A stretch of 64,000 bases of DNA from Candidatus Thiodiazotropha sp. LNASS1 (GCF_964212655.1 NZ_OZ156465.1:3410001-3474000), one strand, 5' to 3'. Shown: positions 35,233-45,008, counted from the first letter of the stretch. The notes: a model not told the origin generated them from the sequence alone. A program made the numbers and translations.

Positions 35233-36222
35233 CTATCCTTTACAAACAACCACCCTGTTTCGACCGCTGTTCTTGGCCTCGTATAGATTCTTGTCGCAGG
35301 TCTTCATCCAATGCTTCCAATCTCTAACTGAACTCAAGCCAGCCACGCCAATACTGACTGTTACCTTACGATCGGGTATTAATGAAAGATTTTCAATACC
35401 CTTTCGTATTTTTTCTGCCATGTCGATGCTATTGGCTTCATCGGTATTGTAGAGCAGAATCAAAAATTCCTCTCCGCCGATTCTGAATATTTTGTCACTG
35501 TCTCGGAGGAAATCCTTCAAGAATATTCCAAGCTGTACGAGGACGTGATCGCCAATATCATGGCCTAGTTCATCATTAATCTTCTTGAAATGATCAACGT
35601 CCATGATGATTAGTGTGAATGGAGTATTTGTTCTATTAGCTTGATGTATCGCCTGTTCCAAAGAGTCTTTAAGTAGTGTTCTATTGTACAGATTGGTTAG
35701 CTTGTCAGTAATCGCCTGCTTTTGCAGCTCGCTATATTGCATGGCTATGATATGAAGAAAAATAGCTGAATATGCACTGACCAATAAGAATGTTACGGTG
35801 AATCTGGTGGCTTCGTGTATCTCAAAGAGTTGCCAAGCTTGTGGCAAATTAACCAGAGCAAATAAAATATTTGACATCCATGCCTGACGCTCTGTCATCA
35901 TAAAGTAATATAAAAGTACTGTTGAATAGCACCAATAGGTACCGGTTATTCCAAGTAAATTTGTTAGATAGGCTACAAAGAAAGTCGTAAAAGGGGTTAA
36001 CCAGATAAACGTATAGATGGTTTTATATGTTTTCCTATGACAGCTCCAGGCAACCAAATAAAGACTCAACGAGGTAATTACAGCGCCTATACCAATTCCT
36101 ACGTGTTGATAAGTCAGGTGATAATAAGCAAAAGGCAATATCAGGGTTCCGGCGGTGACAGAAAGCCAGAATGTGGATCTAAGATGAAAATCTGTTTGAT
36201 ACCGGGAGGTTAAATCTTCCAT
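35233..36222 (-). CDS. Membrane diguanylate cyclase
   Basis: A 329-residue protein with an N-terminal block of about six hydrophobic spans (residues 15-175) resembling a MASE-type sensor, and a C-terminal GGDEF domain with an active RIGGEEFLILL signature. The DxLT-like start (AITDKLTNLYNRTLL) and DVDHFKKINDELGHDIGDHVL are intact; no RxxD inhibitory site is evident. It should make c-di-GMP in response to an unknown membrane signal. Its stop lies at the broken end of the IS91 transposase. Confidence 0.9.
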   Translation of the reverse strand: MEDLTSRYQTDFHLRSTFWLSVTAGTLILPFAYYHLTYQHVGIGIGAVITSLSLYLVAWSCHRKTYKTIYTFIWLTPFTTFFVAYLTNLLGITGTYWCYSTVLLYYFMMTERQAWMSNILFALVNLPQAWQLFEIHEATRFTVTFLLVSAYSAIFLHIIAMQYSELQKQAITDKLTNLYNRTLLKDSLEQAIHQANRTNTPFTLIIMDVDHFKKINDELGHDIGDHVLVQLGIFLKDFLRDSDKIFRIGGEEFLILLYNTDEANSIDMAEKIRKGIENLSLIPDRKVTVSIGVAGLSSVRDWKHWMKTCDKNLYEAKNSGRNRVVVCKG

Positions 36223-36781
36223 ATATGTGTGGAACCTATGGTTATTTTAAATGTTTATTCCATAATAACATTTATTTATAAAGGCACCTGAATACATCTT
36301 GCGCCAACAAATTTGCTGATAACAGCTTCGAGTTATTCCGTAATAAGGACACGCAAAGATCTGTTTCTTGATGGTATAAATCAGATTATTCCTTGGCAAA
36401 AAATTTACTGCTGCCATTGAATCTTTCAATCCCGATTCCGAGAGTGCAGGTTGACATTTAGAAAACCTGTTTAGCCCTAAGACCGAAAGGCTCCTTTACC
36501 GATAAGGTCGATACGCACACACTTCATAGCGTCCAGAAGAGACTCTTCTTTAAAGGAATAGGCCGGATATCCGGAAGCAATCATGCCTCAGAACAAAGAG
36601 TCATGCAAAATGGAATGGGATGCAGCCCTTTACAGATGTTAATGGACCGCGCCTGGTCATGGTGCAAATCAAAGAATATTACTACTCTAACCATGAAGAG
36701 GAAAAATGCGCATAAAGATAATATGAATATGGACGATATCACAATAGATTGACAGTTCACATCTAATGGAGGGGATTCACT
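36223..36781. other. AT-rich intergenic region, no gene
   Basis: 560 bp between divergent GGDEF and oleate hydratase genes. A TTGACA (36451) has no convincing -10. Short frames are unsupported. Base composition is lower in GC than the backbone. Confidence 0.5.
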
Positions 36782-38584
36782 GTGATCGGTAATTACAATA
36801 ATGTTAGTACATCTCGACCAGAGGGAATTGAGAAAAAGCGCGCCTGGCTTGTAGGTGGCGGTATTGCATCGCTGGCGGCGGCTGCGTACTTGATAAGAGA
36901 CGGCCATATGGCCGGCGAAAAGATCACTATTTTGGAACAGCTCGATATAAATGGTGGTTGTTTGGATGGTAGCGGCAATGCCATCGACGGCTACATTATG
37001 CGCGGTGGGCGGGAGATGGAGGCTCACTATGAGTGTACATGGGATCTGTTTTCGTTTATTCCTGACCTGAAGCGTAAAGATCCTGATGTGCCATTCACCA
37101 GCCCTGAGCCAGAACTTGTTTCCGACCCGGAACGTACAGTTTTAAAGCGGATTCGTGATGTCAACCAATGGGACCCCAACTCTTCAAAATGCCGTCTGAT
37201 GAGTAACTGTGGTGACCCGGATCGAGACCCTTCTTTAGGGCTCTCCTCGAGCCATGTGATGGAACTGACGAAGTTGACCCTGAAGACTGAAGAAGAACTT
37301 GGTGCAACAACCGTGGAAGAGTTTTTTTCAGATTCTTATTTTAAAACCAATATGTGGTATTTCTGGACATCGATGTTTGCCATGGAGACATGGCACTCGG
37401 TAGTCGAGATGCGGCGCTATATGCTGCGCTTCATGCACCTGATGCCGACGATGAGCATACTGGAACATATTCTGTTTACCACCTACAACCAATATGAATC
37501 CATGGTTTTGCCTCTGCAAATCTGGCTTAAGGGTAAGGGCGTTAACTTTGATACGAAAACTCAGGTCACTGATCTGGACATCGAGATTGTCAACGGTGAA
37601 AAGACCGTGACCGCTATTCATCTGCTGCGTGGCTCTGCAGAGACGAGTGAAACGATTGCCACAACAGCAGACGACCTTGTGTTCGTTACCAATGGCTCAA
37701 TGGTGGAGAATTCCACTACAGGCAATACTCATGAACCTGCAATTCTTAATCGGGAGACCGGTGCTTGCTGGCAGTTGTGGAAAAATATTGCTGCAAAAGA
37801 TCCTGCTTTTGGCAGGCCTGAGGTTTTTTGCTCAGACATCGACAAAAGCAAGTTTGTCTCTTTCACCATTACTGCGACAGACTCGCCGATTGCGGATTTG
37901 CTAAAAGAATTTACCGGCGTGGATCCCTATTCCCACAAAGCAGTGACCGGTGGCATCATGACGATCAAGGATTCGAGCTGGCTCATGAGTGCAACCTGCA
38001 ACCGACAGCCGCAATACAGGAGTCAGCCCGTCGGTGACTACCAGCCAAAACAGCACAAGGATGACCCGGACAAAAACGTACTGGCTATCTGGGCCTACGG
38101 CCTGTTTCCGGACAATATTGGTGACTTCGTGAAAAAGAAGATGAGCGATTGTACCGGTGAAGAACTGCTTACAGAGCTACTCTACCATTGGGGAGCCAAA
38201 GACCAGATTCCCGCTATTATGAAGACGGTCAAAGTTGTCCCTTGCATGATGCCATATATCACCAGCCAGTTTTTACCACGCGTCAAAGGTGACCGTCCGG
38301 AAGTTATTCCTGAAGGAAGCAAAAACCTTGCCTTTTTAGGGCAGTTCGCCGAGATACCTGATGATTGTGTATTTACCGTCGAGTATTCAGTTCGCTCGGC
38401 AATTATGGCTGTTTACAAACTACTTGGCATAACGGATAAGACCCCGCCAGAAATTTACTCCTCCAAGGACGACGTGCATGTAATCATCAAGGCGAGCGAA
38501 ACGATGTACAACGGCAGCATTCCCGGAGAACACATTCTGAGCCATCTGTTGAAAGGTACAAGCCTGCAAGGCTTGCTGAAATGA
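36782..38584 (+). CDS. ohyA: Oleate hydratase (MCRA family)
   Basis: A 600-residue FAD enzyme of the myosin-cross-reactive-antigen family, adding water to cis-9 double bonds of unsaturated fatty acids to give 10-hydroxy acids. The dinucleotide motif AWLVGGGIASLAAAAYLIRD is at about 20-40, followed by the NGGCLDGSGN and MRGGREME segments of the active-site region. Length is typical. The start is GTG 36782 with GGAGGGG upstream. It stands beside a patatin-like lipase, suggesting coupled release and hydration of membrane fatty acids. Lower GC than its surroundings points to transfer. Confidence 0.95.
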   Translation: MIGNYNNVSTSRPEGIEKKRAWLVGGGIASLAAAAYLIRDGHMAGEKITILEQLDINGGCLDGSGNAIDGYIMRGGREMEAHYECTWDLFSFIPDLKRKDPDVPFTSPEPELVSDPERTVLKRIRDVNQWDPNSSKCRLMSNCGDPDRDPSLGLSSSHVMELTKLTLKTEEELGATTVEEFFSDSYFKTNMWYFWTSMFAMETWHSVVEMRRYMLRFMHLMPTMSILEHILFTTYNQYESMVLPLQIWLKGKGVNFDTKTQVTDLDIEIVNGEKTVTAIHLLRGSAETSETIATTADDLVFVTNGSMVENSTTGNTHEPAILNRETGACWQLWKNIAAKDPAFGRPEVFCSDIDKSKFVSFTITATDSPIADLLKEFTGVDPYSHKAVTGGIMTIKDSSWLMSATCNRQPQYRSQPVGDYQPKQHKDDPDKNVLAIWAYGLFPDNIGDFVKKKMSDCTGEELLTELLYHWGAKDQIPAIMKTVKVVPCMMPYITSQFLPRVKGDRPEVIPEGSKNLAFLGQFAEIPDDCVFTVEYSVRSAIMAVYKLLGITDKTPPEIYSSKDDVHVIIKASETMYNGSIPGEHILSHLLKGTSLQGLLK

Positions 38585-38650
38585 TCTGGTGAGTAACTAA
38601 TATTGTCTTTCCTAATCTGTTATTTATAACGACCTTGGAAACCACGACTC

Positions 38651-39913
38651 ATGTTGAATAACCAATTTATGGATCATAGTATAAAAAAAACGATAAAGCC
38701 TTTGGTTCTACTTCTATCCGTTGTTGTTTTGTGTATATACACAACCGCCGGAATAACAGCACAAGACACAACGGATCCACAGACGGGAAAAACCATCATT
38801 TTGGCTATTGATGGTGGGGGAATTAAAGGGGTTATACCTGCGACATTTATTCAGCATATTGAATCCTCGTTAAGGAAACCGTCCTACCAGTTATTCGATG
38901 TAATAGGAGGAACATCTACCGGCGGCATAATCTCTGCCGCTCTCACCACACCCAAAAAAACCACTGGCAGCCCTTACACCGCCGAAGAAATAGTAAATAT
39001 ATACAGCCATGATGGTGACAAAATATTTCTGGCTCAGGGGTGTAAGATTGATCAGTGCGCCACCTACTACGCCGATAACGGTAAGGGAGGAGGGGTTGAG
39101 CCCTACTTGCAAAAAATGTATGGCCAGGACGTTTCACTTATTAGTAGTCGCGATAAAATACAATCTTTAGCCGGCAACCGCGTAAAACATTTGTTCACTA
39201 CTTCTTACATTGTGAATAACAGCCAGAAAAAAGTATCAGAACCTGTTCGCGGCGAAAACTTTGGTCCCTATCTTTTTAACTGGTTTGATGCTGTCAATAG
39301 CCCTGCTACCGATAACTACTATGTATGGGAGGCCGCCAGGGGAACGAGTGCTGCCCCAACATATTTTCCCATTGCTAATGTGGGTGGTAAAAAATCCCCC
39401 AGGTCTGCAGCGGCCAACAAGTGGGTAGTTGACGGTGGAACCATGTCTAATAACCCCGCTATTTGGGGCGTCACGGAAGCCTTAAGAACAGGTTTGGCCT
39501 CGCGCCTGGAAGACATAGTTGTTATTTCCCTGGGGACGGGAATATATAAAGGTGGTGCAGGTGTAGGCATTAATAGCAATGCGATAACGGATATAGTTCC
39601 AGTAGGTGGTAATTGGAGCACGACCCCCTGGATGGTCGAGAAGTTGGACGACCTTGAGGGCGCCGATCACAATAGGGGTGTATTGATAGGCATCGTGCTT
39701 GATGCCGTTCAAACGGTCACAAACAGCCAGTTGACTGCCTTGAAACAAGCAGGACTCAAATATTATCGGCTCGAGCCTGATCTCACCTACACGCAAAGTC
39801 ATATGGATAACATACATCCGCGCAATATTCAGTCATTAATTGCAACCGCTAATGTGTACATAGAAGGAGAAGGGGCAGAAACATTCAAGGCTATTTTGAA
39901 TGAATTGCAGTAA
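38651..39913 (+). CDS. Exported patatin-like phospholipase
   Basis: A 420-residue patatin-family lipid acyl hydrolase. An N-terminal hydrophobic segment at about 17-37 ending near ITAQD is a probable signal peptide. The oxyanion motif is DGGGIKG at 54-60, the nucleophile elbow GTSTG has Ser89 and the catalytic Asp is in WVVDGGTMSNNP near residue 263. It should cleave acyl chains from membrane lipids in the periplasm or outside. It follows ohyA by 66 bp on the same strand. Confidence 0.92.
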   Translation: MLNNQFMDHSIKKTIKPLVLLLSVVVLCIYTTAGITAQDTTDPQTGKTIILAIDGGGIKGVIPATFIQHIESSLRKPSYQLFDVIGGTSTGGIISAALTTPKKTTGSPYTAEEIVNIYSHDGDKIFLAQGCKIDQCATYYADNGKGGGVEPYLQKMYGQDVSLISSRDKIQSLAGNRVKHLFTTSYIVNNSQKKVSEPVRGENFGPYLFNWFDAVNSPATDNYYVWEAARGTSAAPTYFPIANVGGKKSPRSAAANKWVVDGGTMSNNPAIWGVTEALRTGLASRLEDIVVISLGTGIYKGGAGVGINSNAITDIVPVGGNWSTTPWMVEKLDDLEGADHNRGVLIGIVLDAVQTVTNSQLTALKQAGLKYYRLEPDLTYTQSHMDNIHPRNIQSLIATANVYIEGEGAETFKAILNELQ

Positions 39914-40046
39914 CGAGTAGTAGCGCGAATACGAACACCGCGAATATCTGGGTTAAAACTTGCGAGCTTAAAGCTTAAAAAGCTTAATGGGACACCCGTT
40001 AATTGTGTCGATACCAGACTCTATTTCTAACTCTGTTTAATACCGA

Positions 40047-41066
40047 CTATGCCATGACAAGACGATAACTGCGCAATACTGCACGCTGACCTCGATGCCA
40101 ACTCTTTTTCTGCGTCTGGGCATATGCCTTGATTCGATCAATTGCACCCAATACCGAAAAGTAATTTCGATTGTAGTATCTGACGCTTGTCAACCAGGCA
40201 TCCGGATTCAAACCAATCCTCTCTAGGATTGGTGCAAGTTCACTTGGTATCGCACCTTTTTTATCCTCGCGTATGGCTCGCCCTGTCCAATCTACCAGGC
40301 ACAGATAGTCATTCAGCTCAAAATCAATGCACTTCACGGAGCCTTTCTCTCTCCCGCTCTTAAAAGGATGAAGCTTTGTCGGTTGTCGTTTTGGCCCCAG
40401 CTTGGCTTTGTTCTCGGATCGTCGCTCGGCATAAGCCTCGATGCGTTCTTGGACCGATGTGAAATCCGAACGCTCCGGTGTCTCTGCCAATCCTGCCCGG
40501 ATGGGATTGAGATCGACATAGCTCATGCAGGTTAGCAGCGCTCCTTCGTCCAGCAGGGCCTGACTCTTGAACCGTCCTTCCCAGAATCTTCCCTTGCAGT
40601 TGTCCTCCGCATTGGCTTGTAGTGCAAGGTGTTCGTTCAAACAACGCATGAACCAGCTGATATCATAAAGGCGTAATCGCCACTTCTCTATCAGCTCTGA
40701 TAGTGCTTCCCATTCCGCCCTGCTCATCACCTCACCCGCCAGATAACGATCTGCCAGCATGTGGCCTTTATATAACCGGTTCCATTGTTCGATAACCTGC
40801 TGATCCGTCATACCGTTGGCCTTGTCGGCATCCACATGCAGAACAACATGATAGTGGTTGGATATGATGGCATAGGCACACACGTCGATAGCGAAAATGT
40901 CGACTAATTCCTGTAGTCGGTCGAGCACCCATTGGCGACGATGTTCAAAACTTTGGCCTGTATAGGGATCTTCACCACACAACCAGGCACGGCGTACGCA
41001 GCGGGAGATACAGTGATAGTAAGGGGTGGCTTCCAGGCTGACTAAGGTTTCGCGAGCGCGTGTCAT
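40047..41066 (-). CDS. REP-associated tyrosine transposase (Y1, HUH)
   Basis: A 339-residue Y1 transposase-like protein. The HUH motif HYH is at 71-73 in AIISNHYHVVLHVDAD; the candidate catalytic tyrosine is in the helix CMSYVDLNPIRAGL near residue 185. It is longer than IS200 TnpA, with a C-terminal extension as in RAYT-type proteins. ATG 41066 was chosen because AAGGAGG lies at ideal spacing; a longer frame begins at 41087. Probably processes single-stranded hairpins. Confidence 0.88.
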   Translation of the reverse strand: MTRARETLVSLEATPYYHCISRCVRRAWLCGEDPYTGQSFEHRRQWVLDRLQELVDIFAIDVCAYAIISNHYHVVLHVDADKANGMTDQQVIEQWNRLYKGHMLADRYLAGEVMSRAEWEALSELIEKWRLRLYDISWFMRCLNEHLALQANAEDNCKGRFWEGRFKSQALLDEGALLTCMSYVDLNPIRAGLAETPERSDFTSVQERIEAYAERRSENKAKLGPKRQPTKLHPFKSGREKGSVKCIDFELNDYLCLVDWTGRAIREDKKGAIPSELAPILERIGLNPDAWLTSVRYYNRNYFSVLGAIDRIKAYAQTQKKSWHRGQRAVLRSYRLVMA

Positions 41067-41102
41067 CACAACCTCCTTGTTGTCCATGATGATTTCCTTT
41101 AA

Positions 41103-41119
41103 CCCTACATCTCGTAGGG
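41103..41119. repeat. Hairpin by the REP transposase
   Basis: CCCTAC, five-base loop ATCTC, GTAGGG. It is a candidate recognition hairpin for the neighbouring transposase. The rest of 41067-41450 holds no gene; a weak TTGACT...TATGTC promoter for the Spy-like gene may begin at 41336. Confidence 0.45.
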
Positions 41120-41450
41120 TGAGTTCGCAAGATTTTTACGGGTGTCCTCAAGATTTAGAGTTAGGACAGCGGTCATCAAGACCTAGTGGGTGCAGAGGTG
41201 GTGGGGGTTCTTAAATCTCATCAGGGCTCGGTGCGTATTACGCACCATTGAGAAGCCGGATATATGTCTAAGACCGTATTTCTCTCAGGCTGTCATCCGT
41301 TGGGTAAGTGGAAATAATTATGATCCAGTAATTACTTGACTTACTTGGGGCGTCCATATATGTCCTTATTTTTCTTATTTTTCACCCTTCCCAATTACAG
41401 GCTATAGTTGGAATTACTCGAGAGTAAGTATTTGAGAGGAGGAGAAAGAG

Positions 41451-42005
41451 ATGCGGCAGTACACACAGGTTCTCACGAGTTTACTAATATTATTTGCTGG
41501 AATCTTTGCTGTAAGCGGTGCTATGGCAAATCCCTATAAGCAGATGGGTGGGATGTACGGAATGCAACCTGCTGGCATGGCAGGTTATGGAAAGCATATG
41601 GGAAGCGATCGGGGTGGAATGCACCATGGGCATCATTATGGTCACCACGGTGGTCACAGTAAGCTGCTGAGCCCACACTGGAAGACGACACTTACCCCAG
41701 AGCAACGGTTTCGTATTGATAAGATGCACTTGGATTTCACAAAGGCGAAAATGACCTTGAAATCTAAAGTAAAGGCGTTAAAGACGGAACTCGCCATATT
41801 ATCTACTGCCGATCAGCCGAATTCCGCGGCAATTGACAGCAAAATCGAAGAACTGCTGGATGTTAAGAAGAACATCATGCGTATCCGTTACTCACATATC
41901 GTTAACATGCGCTCGGTGTTGAACAACGAGCAGCGACTATCCTATGACCTGGATGTCCTCAAGAGAGCGAAGCTAGGCAAAAAAGGTAAAGCAAGACACC
42001 ATTAG
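41451..42005 (+). CDS. Spy/CpxP-like periplasmic protein, His/Met-rich
   Basis: A 184-residue exported protein: signal peptide to about residue 26 (AVSGAMA), then a Met-, Gly- and His-rich segment (MHHGHHYGHHGGH) and a helical Spy-like core with two LTPEQ-type motifs (TLTPEQRFRIDKMH and VLNNEQRLSYD). Such proteins act as periplasmic chaperones or metal buffers (Spy, ZraP). The metal-rich N-terminus favours copper or zinc binding. RBS GAGGAGGAG. A strong hairpin terminator follows. Confidence 0.82.
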   Translation: MRQYTQVLTSLLILFAGIFAVSGAMANPYKQMGGMYGMQPAGMAGYGKHMGSDRGGMHHGHHYGHHGGHSKLLSPHWKTTLTPEQRFRIDKMHLDFTKAKMTLKSKVKALKTELAILSTADQPNSAAIDSKIEELLDVKKNIMRIRYSHIVNMRSVLNNEQRLSYDLDVLKRAKLGKKGKARHH

Positions 42006-42016
42006 TAAACAGTAAA

Positions 42017-42054
42017 GGGGTGGAGCGAATGATAATTATTATTCGCTCCGCCCC
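42017..42054 (+). terminator. Terminator of the Spy-like gene
   Basis: GGGGTGGAGCGAAT pairs with ATTCGCTCCGCCCC around a ten-base AT loop, then CCATTTT. Fourteen base pairs including one T-G wobble. Confidence 0.75.
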
Positions 42055-42106
42055 CATTTTCTCTGCTTTCTCGTTTTTCTCTGAGTGCCGCTCTTAACTC
42101 ACAAAT

Positions 42107-42223
42107 GAAGCCTTCAACATCGACATCGAGACCTGCAGTGCCTGCGGCGGTGCCATGAAGGTGATTGCCTGTATTGAAGATCCGGTAGTGATCAAGCAGA
42201 TTCTCGATCACCTGAAGCATTAA
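42107..42223 (+). pseudogene. IS91-family transposase, C-terminal remnant
   Basis: An open stretch reading AFNIDIETCSACGGAMKVIA then CIEDPVVIKQILDHLKH and a TAA stop. This is the usual C-terminus of the same IS91 transposase group as the fragment at 34354-35229, and lies in the same orientation. The two pieces bracket 6.9 kb of other genes. Confidence 0.8.
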
Positions 42224-42318
42224 GCAGAAGCCAGTAAGCCCAGAGGGCTGCCCAAATGCCGGGCGCCACCGACTAAGTCGCACCACCATCCGTCAGCTAC
42301 TGCTGGACCGGGGTGAAG

Positions 42319-43695
42319 CTATTCACCGTTATAGTGCGGCAACCACACCTTGGCACGCAGTCCGCCCTCCGGTCGATTCATCAGGCTAAGCTTTCCGCCA
42401 TGGGCATACACGATGGTTCTCGCCACAGCGAGCCCAAGTCCGGTCCCCCCGGTTTCGCGATTGCGTGAGGCCTCCAAACGGTAGAAAGGAGTGAAGACCG
42501 CTTCCAGGCTCTCTTCCGGGATACCGGGGCCTACGTCATCGATGACGATTTTGACCCCCTCACTGAGTTCATTGAGCCTGACGGCGACGGACGCACCATA
42601 CTTCAACCCATTATCGATGAGGTTGTTCAAGGCACGCTTCAGTGCGATTGGTCGACAAAGAAAGATCAATTTTTCGGGGCCTGTGTAATTCACATCACCA
42701 CCCAGATCGGCATGGTCATCCAACAGGCTTGTCAGCAAGGCGGCCAGATCGGTCGACCTGGCGGCTTCGTCCGCCGCCTCGTCCCGTGCAAAGCCAAGGG
42801 TGGCGGAGAGAATGGACTCCATTTCAGCCAGGGTGGCGAGTGTCTTCTCCCGCATCTCGTCATCTTCGATATATTCGGCCCTGAGCCGCAATGTGGTGAT
42901 CGGTGTACGCAGGTCGTGTGAGACCGCGGCCAGCATCTGCGATCGGTCGGAGATATGCCTCTGCAGGCGCTCCTGCATCTGGTTGAAGGCTCGTACGGTA
43001 TTGCGCACCTCGCGCGGTCCCTTCTCCGCCAAAGGCGGTTGCGCCTGACCGAGACCGAAACGGTTGGCCGCATCGGCGAGTTGCGCCATCGGGCGTGCCA
43101 TCCTTCTTGAGATATAGAGGCCACTGAGAATCACCAGTACCAGCAACAGTGCCAACAACTGCAGGGTCTTGCCCGCCCAGGGCGGCGGTCCCTCGAAATT
43201 GTCTGTGTGGACGTTGAGCCACTCCCCCTCCCACAAGCGGATGGATATGCTGACACCGCCGAAATCGCGTGGGTGACCCGGCTTATGCCGGTCATCCCGC
43301 TTATCGCGGAATCCCCTCTCATGCCCATCGAAGGCGATACGCACCCTGACTGACGACTTATCGTCGAGATGCAGCCGGCGTCTCAATTCGTGTGAGATCC
43401 TGTGTTCCAACGGGTGTCTGGGCGGTGAGTTCACACGTGGCTGATCACCCAACACGATATCGTCACCCTTGCCGGCAACCCGCTCGATGATTCGCAGACG
43501 CTCCTCGTCATCCGCATCCTCCAGCAGGCGCGCCAGCGTCACCACGCGATCCAGTAGATGAAATCGATTGCGCTCGTCGAAACGCTCCCGGCGTTCGTCA
43601 TGCAGCAGCCAGGCACTTCCGATGATCAACACCAGTGTCATGGCAATCAGGAGCGACAGCGTGCGCCCCGCCAACGTATCAGGCCACAGGTGCAT
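42319..43695 (-). CDS. Sensor histidine kinase
   Basis: A 458-residue membrane kinase: span at about 12-28, a periplasmic region with many charged residues, a second span near 172-190, HAMP, HisKA with AAVSHDLRTPITTLRLR (phospho-His) and HATPase with NLIDNGLKYG, DDVGPGIPEE and GTGLGLAVARTI. It resembles EnvZ/RstB-type kinases. It overlaps the response regulator gene upstream by 17 bases. Confidence 0.93.
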   Translation of the reverse strand: MHLWPDTLAGRTLSLLIAMTLVLIIGSAWLLHDERRERFDERNRFHLLDRVVTLARLLEDADDEERLRIIERVAGKGDDIVLGDQPRVNSPPRHPLEHRISHELRRRLHLDDKSSVRVRIAFDGHERGFRDKRDDRHKPGHPRDFGGVSISIRLWEGEWLNVHTDNFEGPPPWAGKTLQLLALLLVLVILSGLYISRRMARPMAQLADAANRFGLGQAQPPLAEKGPREVRNTVRAFNQMQERLQRHISDRSQMLAAVSHDLRTPITTLRLRAEYIEDDEMREKTLATLAEMESILSATLGFARDEAADEAARSTDLAALLTSLLDDHADLGGDVNYTGPEKLIFLCRPIALKRALNNLIDNGLKYGASVAVRLNELSEGVKIVIDDVGPGIPEESLEAVFTPFYRLEASRNRETGGTGLGLAVARTIVYAHGGKLSLMNRPEGGLRAKVWLPHYNGE

Positions 43696-44410
43696 GGTGC
43701 TTCACCTTGGGGACGAAAACATACCCGCCACCGCGAACGGTCTTGATAATCTGCGGGTTCCTCGGCGGATCGCCGAGCTTGCGGCGCAGGCGGCTGACCA
43801 GGGTATCGATGGAGCGGTCGAAGGCCCGTGAATCCCGCCCTCTCGCCAGATCGAGCAACTGATCCCGACTGAGCACCCGACCGGGACGGGTGACGAACGC
43901 CATCAGCAGGGCGAATTCCGCTGTGCTGACCGGTACCAGGGTCTGTGCCGGATCGATCAGCTCCCGTGCTTTCGGCAGTAGCGTCCAGCCATGAAACTCG
44001 AGCCTCTCCGGCGCCTCCTGATTGACCCGCTCATGCGCGCCAGCGGTACGGCGTAGGATCGCCTTGATGCGAGCCAGCAGCTCTCTTGGATTAAACGGCT
44101 TGGCCAGGTAGTCATCGGCCCCCATCTCGAGACCGACGATACGATCGGTCTCCTCCCCCATCGCCGTCAGCATGATCACCGGAATGTCGGATTCGGCACG
44201 GAGATTCCGGCACAGCGACAGACCGTCTTCGCCAGGCATCATGAGATCGAGGACGATCAGGTCGATGGCGGCGTCGGCCAACACCCGTTTCATGATGACG
44301 CCGTCCGCCGCCGTTGTGATGCGATAGCCGTGGTCGCTGAGAAAACGCTCGATCAACTCGCGGATCTCCGCATGGTCGTCGACGACCAGGATGTGGGGCT
44401 GCTTATCCAT
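43679..44410 (-). CDS. OmpR-family response regulator
   Basis: A 243-residue regulator with a receiver domain (phosphoacceptor Asp in LIVLDLMMPGEDG, KPF lysine) and a winged-helix DNA-binding domain ending TVRGGGYVFVP. ATG 44410 is taken because the protein then begins DKQPHILVVDD as expected. It pairs with the overlapping kinase and probably controls the divergent small envelope genes at 44593 and 45070; that target is inferred. Confidence 0.93.
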   Translation of the reverse strand: MDKQPHILVVDDHAEIRELIERFLSDHGYRITTAADGVIMKRVLADAAIDLIVLDLMMPGEDGLSLCRNLRAESDIPVIMLTAMGEETDRIVGLEMGADDYLAKPFNPRELLARIKAILRRTAGAHERVNQEAPERLEFHGWTLLPKARELIDPAQTLVPVSTAEFALLMAFVTRPGRVLSRDQLLDLARGRDSRAFDRSIDTLVSRLRRKLGDPPRNPQIIKTVRGGGYVFVPKVKHHAPVA

Positions 44411-44592
44411 GGTAGAGAGTCTACCGCAACTCATCGTGCCGCCGTAGGGAACTTTGTGACCGATTATGGCAACCGGACCGGTTGACACATGTCGTCACAA
44501 AAAGGCCCTTTTCTGACAACTTCCGAACACATTTCAGGCGTGAAATAGCAATTGTCGAAGAGACACACCCACTACAACACGAGGATTAATTC

Positions 44593-44985
44593 ATGAACAA
44601 GATAGCAAAATACACCGCTATTTCCGTTGTCGTCGCCGCTACCGGACTGACCGCTTTTGGCGCCACCGCCGGCTGGGGAGACTATCGCGGCAACTGTGAC
44701 CGTACAGACATGGGCGACAGACATACCATGATGATGAAACGGATGAAAAAGAGTGAGTTGATGGCAGATCGCGATCTGAATCTGACTTCAGACCAGGCCA
44801 GGACGCTGGTTGAAGCGCGACTGATCATGCGCGGCAACGATCGACTCAAGGTAGGCCAGATCAGTGAGAAGGACGAGGAGACCTATCTGGTCGATATCGT
44901 TACGGTAGACGACTCGCTGGTACGACAGATAGAGGTTGACCGGGACAACGGCCTGCCGCGTGGACCTTTCGGGCCCAAGCGTTAA
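44593..44985 (+). CDS. Small exported PepSY-like protein
   Basis: A 130-residue protein with a signal peptide (cut near ATAGWG at 26-28), a Met-rich stretch (HTMMMKRMKKSELM) and a C-terminal beta-rich region, LNLTSDQARTLVEARLIMRG to VRQIEVDRDNG, resembling a PepSY domain. Probably periplasmic and possibly metal-binding. Divergent from the response regulator, with a clear terminator downstream. Confidence 0.7.
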   Translation: MNKIAKYTAISVVVAATGLTAFGATAGWGDYRGNCDRTDMGDRHTMMMKRMKKSELMADRDLNLTSDQARTLVEARLIMRGNDRLKVGQISEKDEETYLVDIVTVDDSLVRQIEVDRDNGLPRGPFGPKR

Positions 44986-45008
44986 TTCTCAGGCGTATCA
45001 CCACGGAA

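Larger units (their letters stand above)
39990..41147 (-). mobile_element. REP-associated transposase unit
   Basis: The HUH transposase gene is bracketed by inverted GGACACCCGT (39990-39999) and ACGGGTGTCC (41138-41147). A hairpin CCCTAC...GTAGGG (41103-41119) lies just upstream of the gene. This resembles RAYT/TnpA_REP units that carry their own palindromes. True ends are not fixed. Confidence 0.5.

Noticed and set aside
36581-37027. 148-codon minus-strand frame
   Set aside because: It overlaps the oleate hydratase N-terminus antisense; no family similarity.
42022-42049. Fur-box-like AATGATAATTATTATT
   Set aside because: It is the stem-loop interior of a strong terminator after the Spy-like gene, with no promoter next to it.
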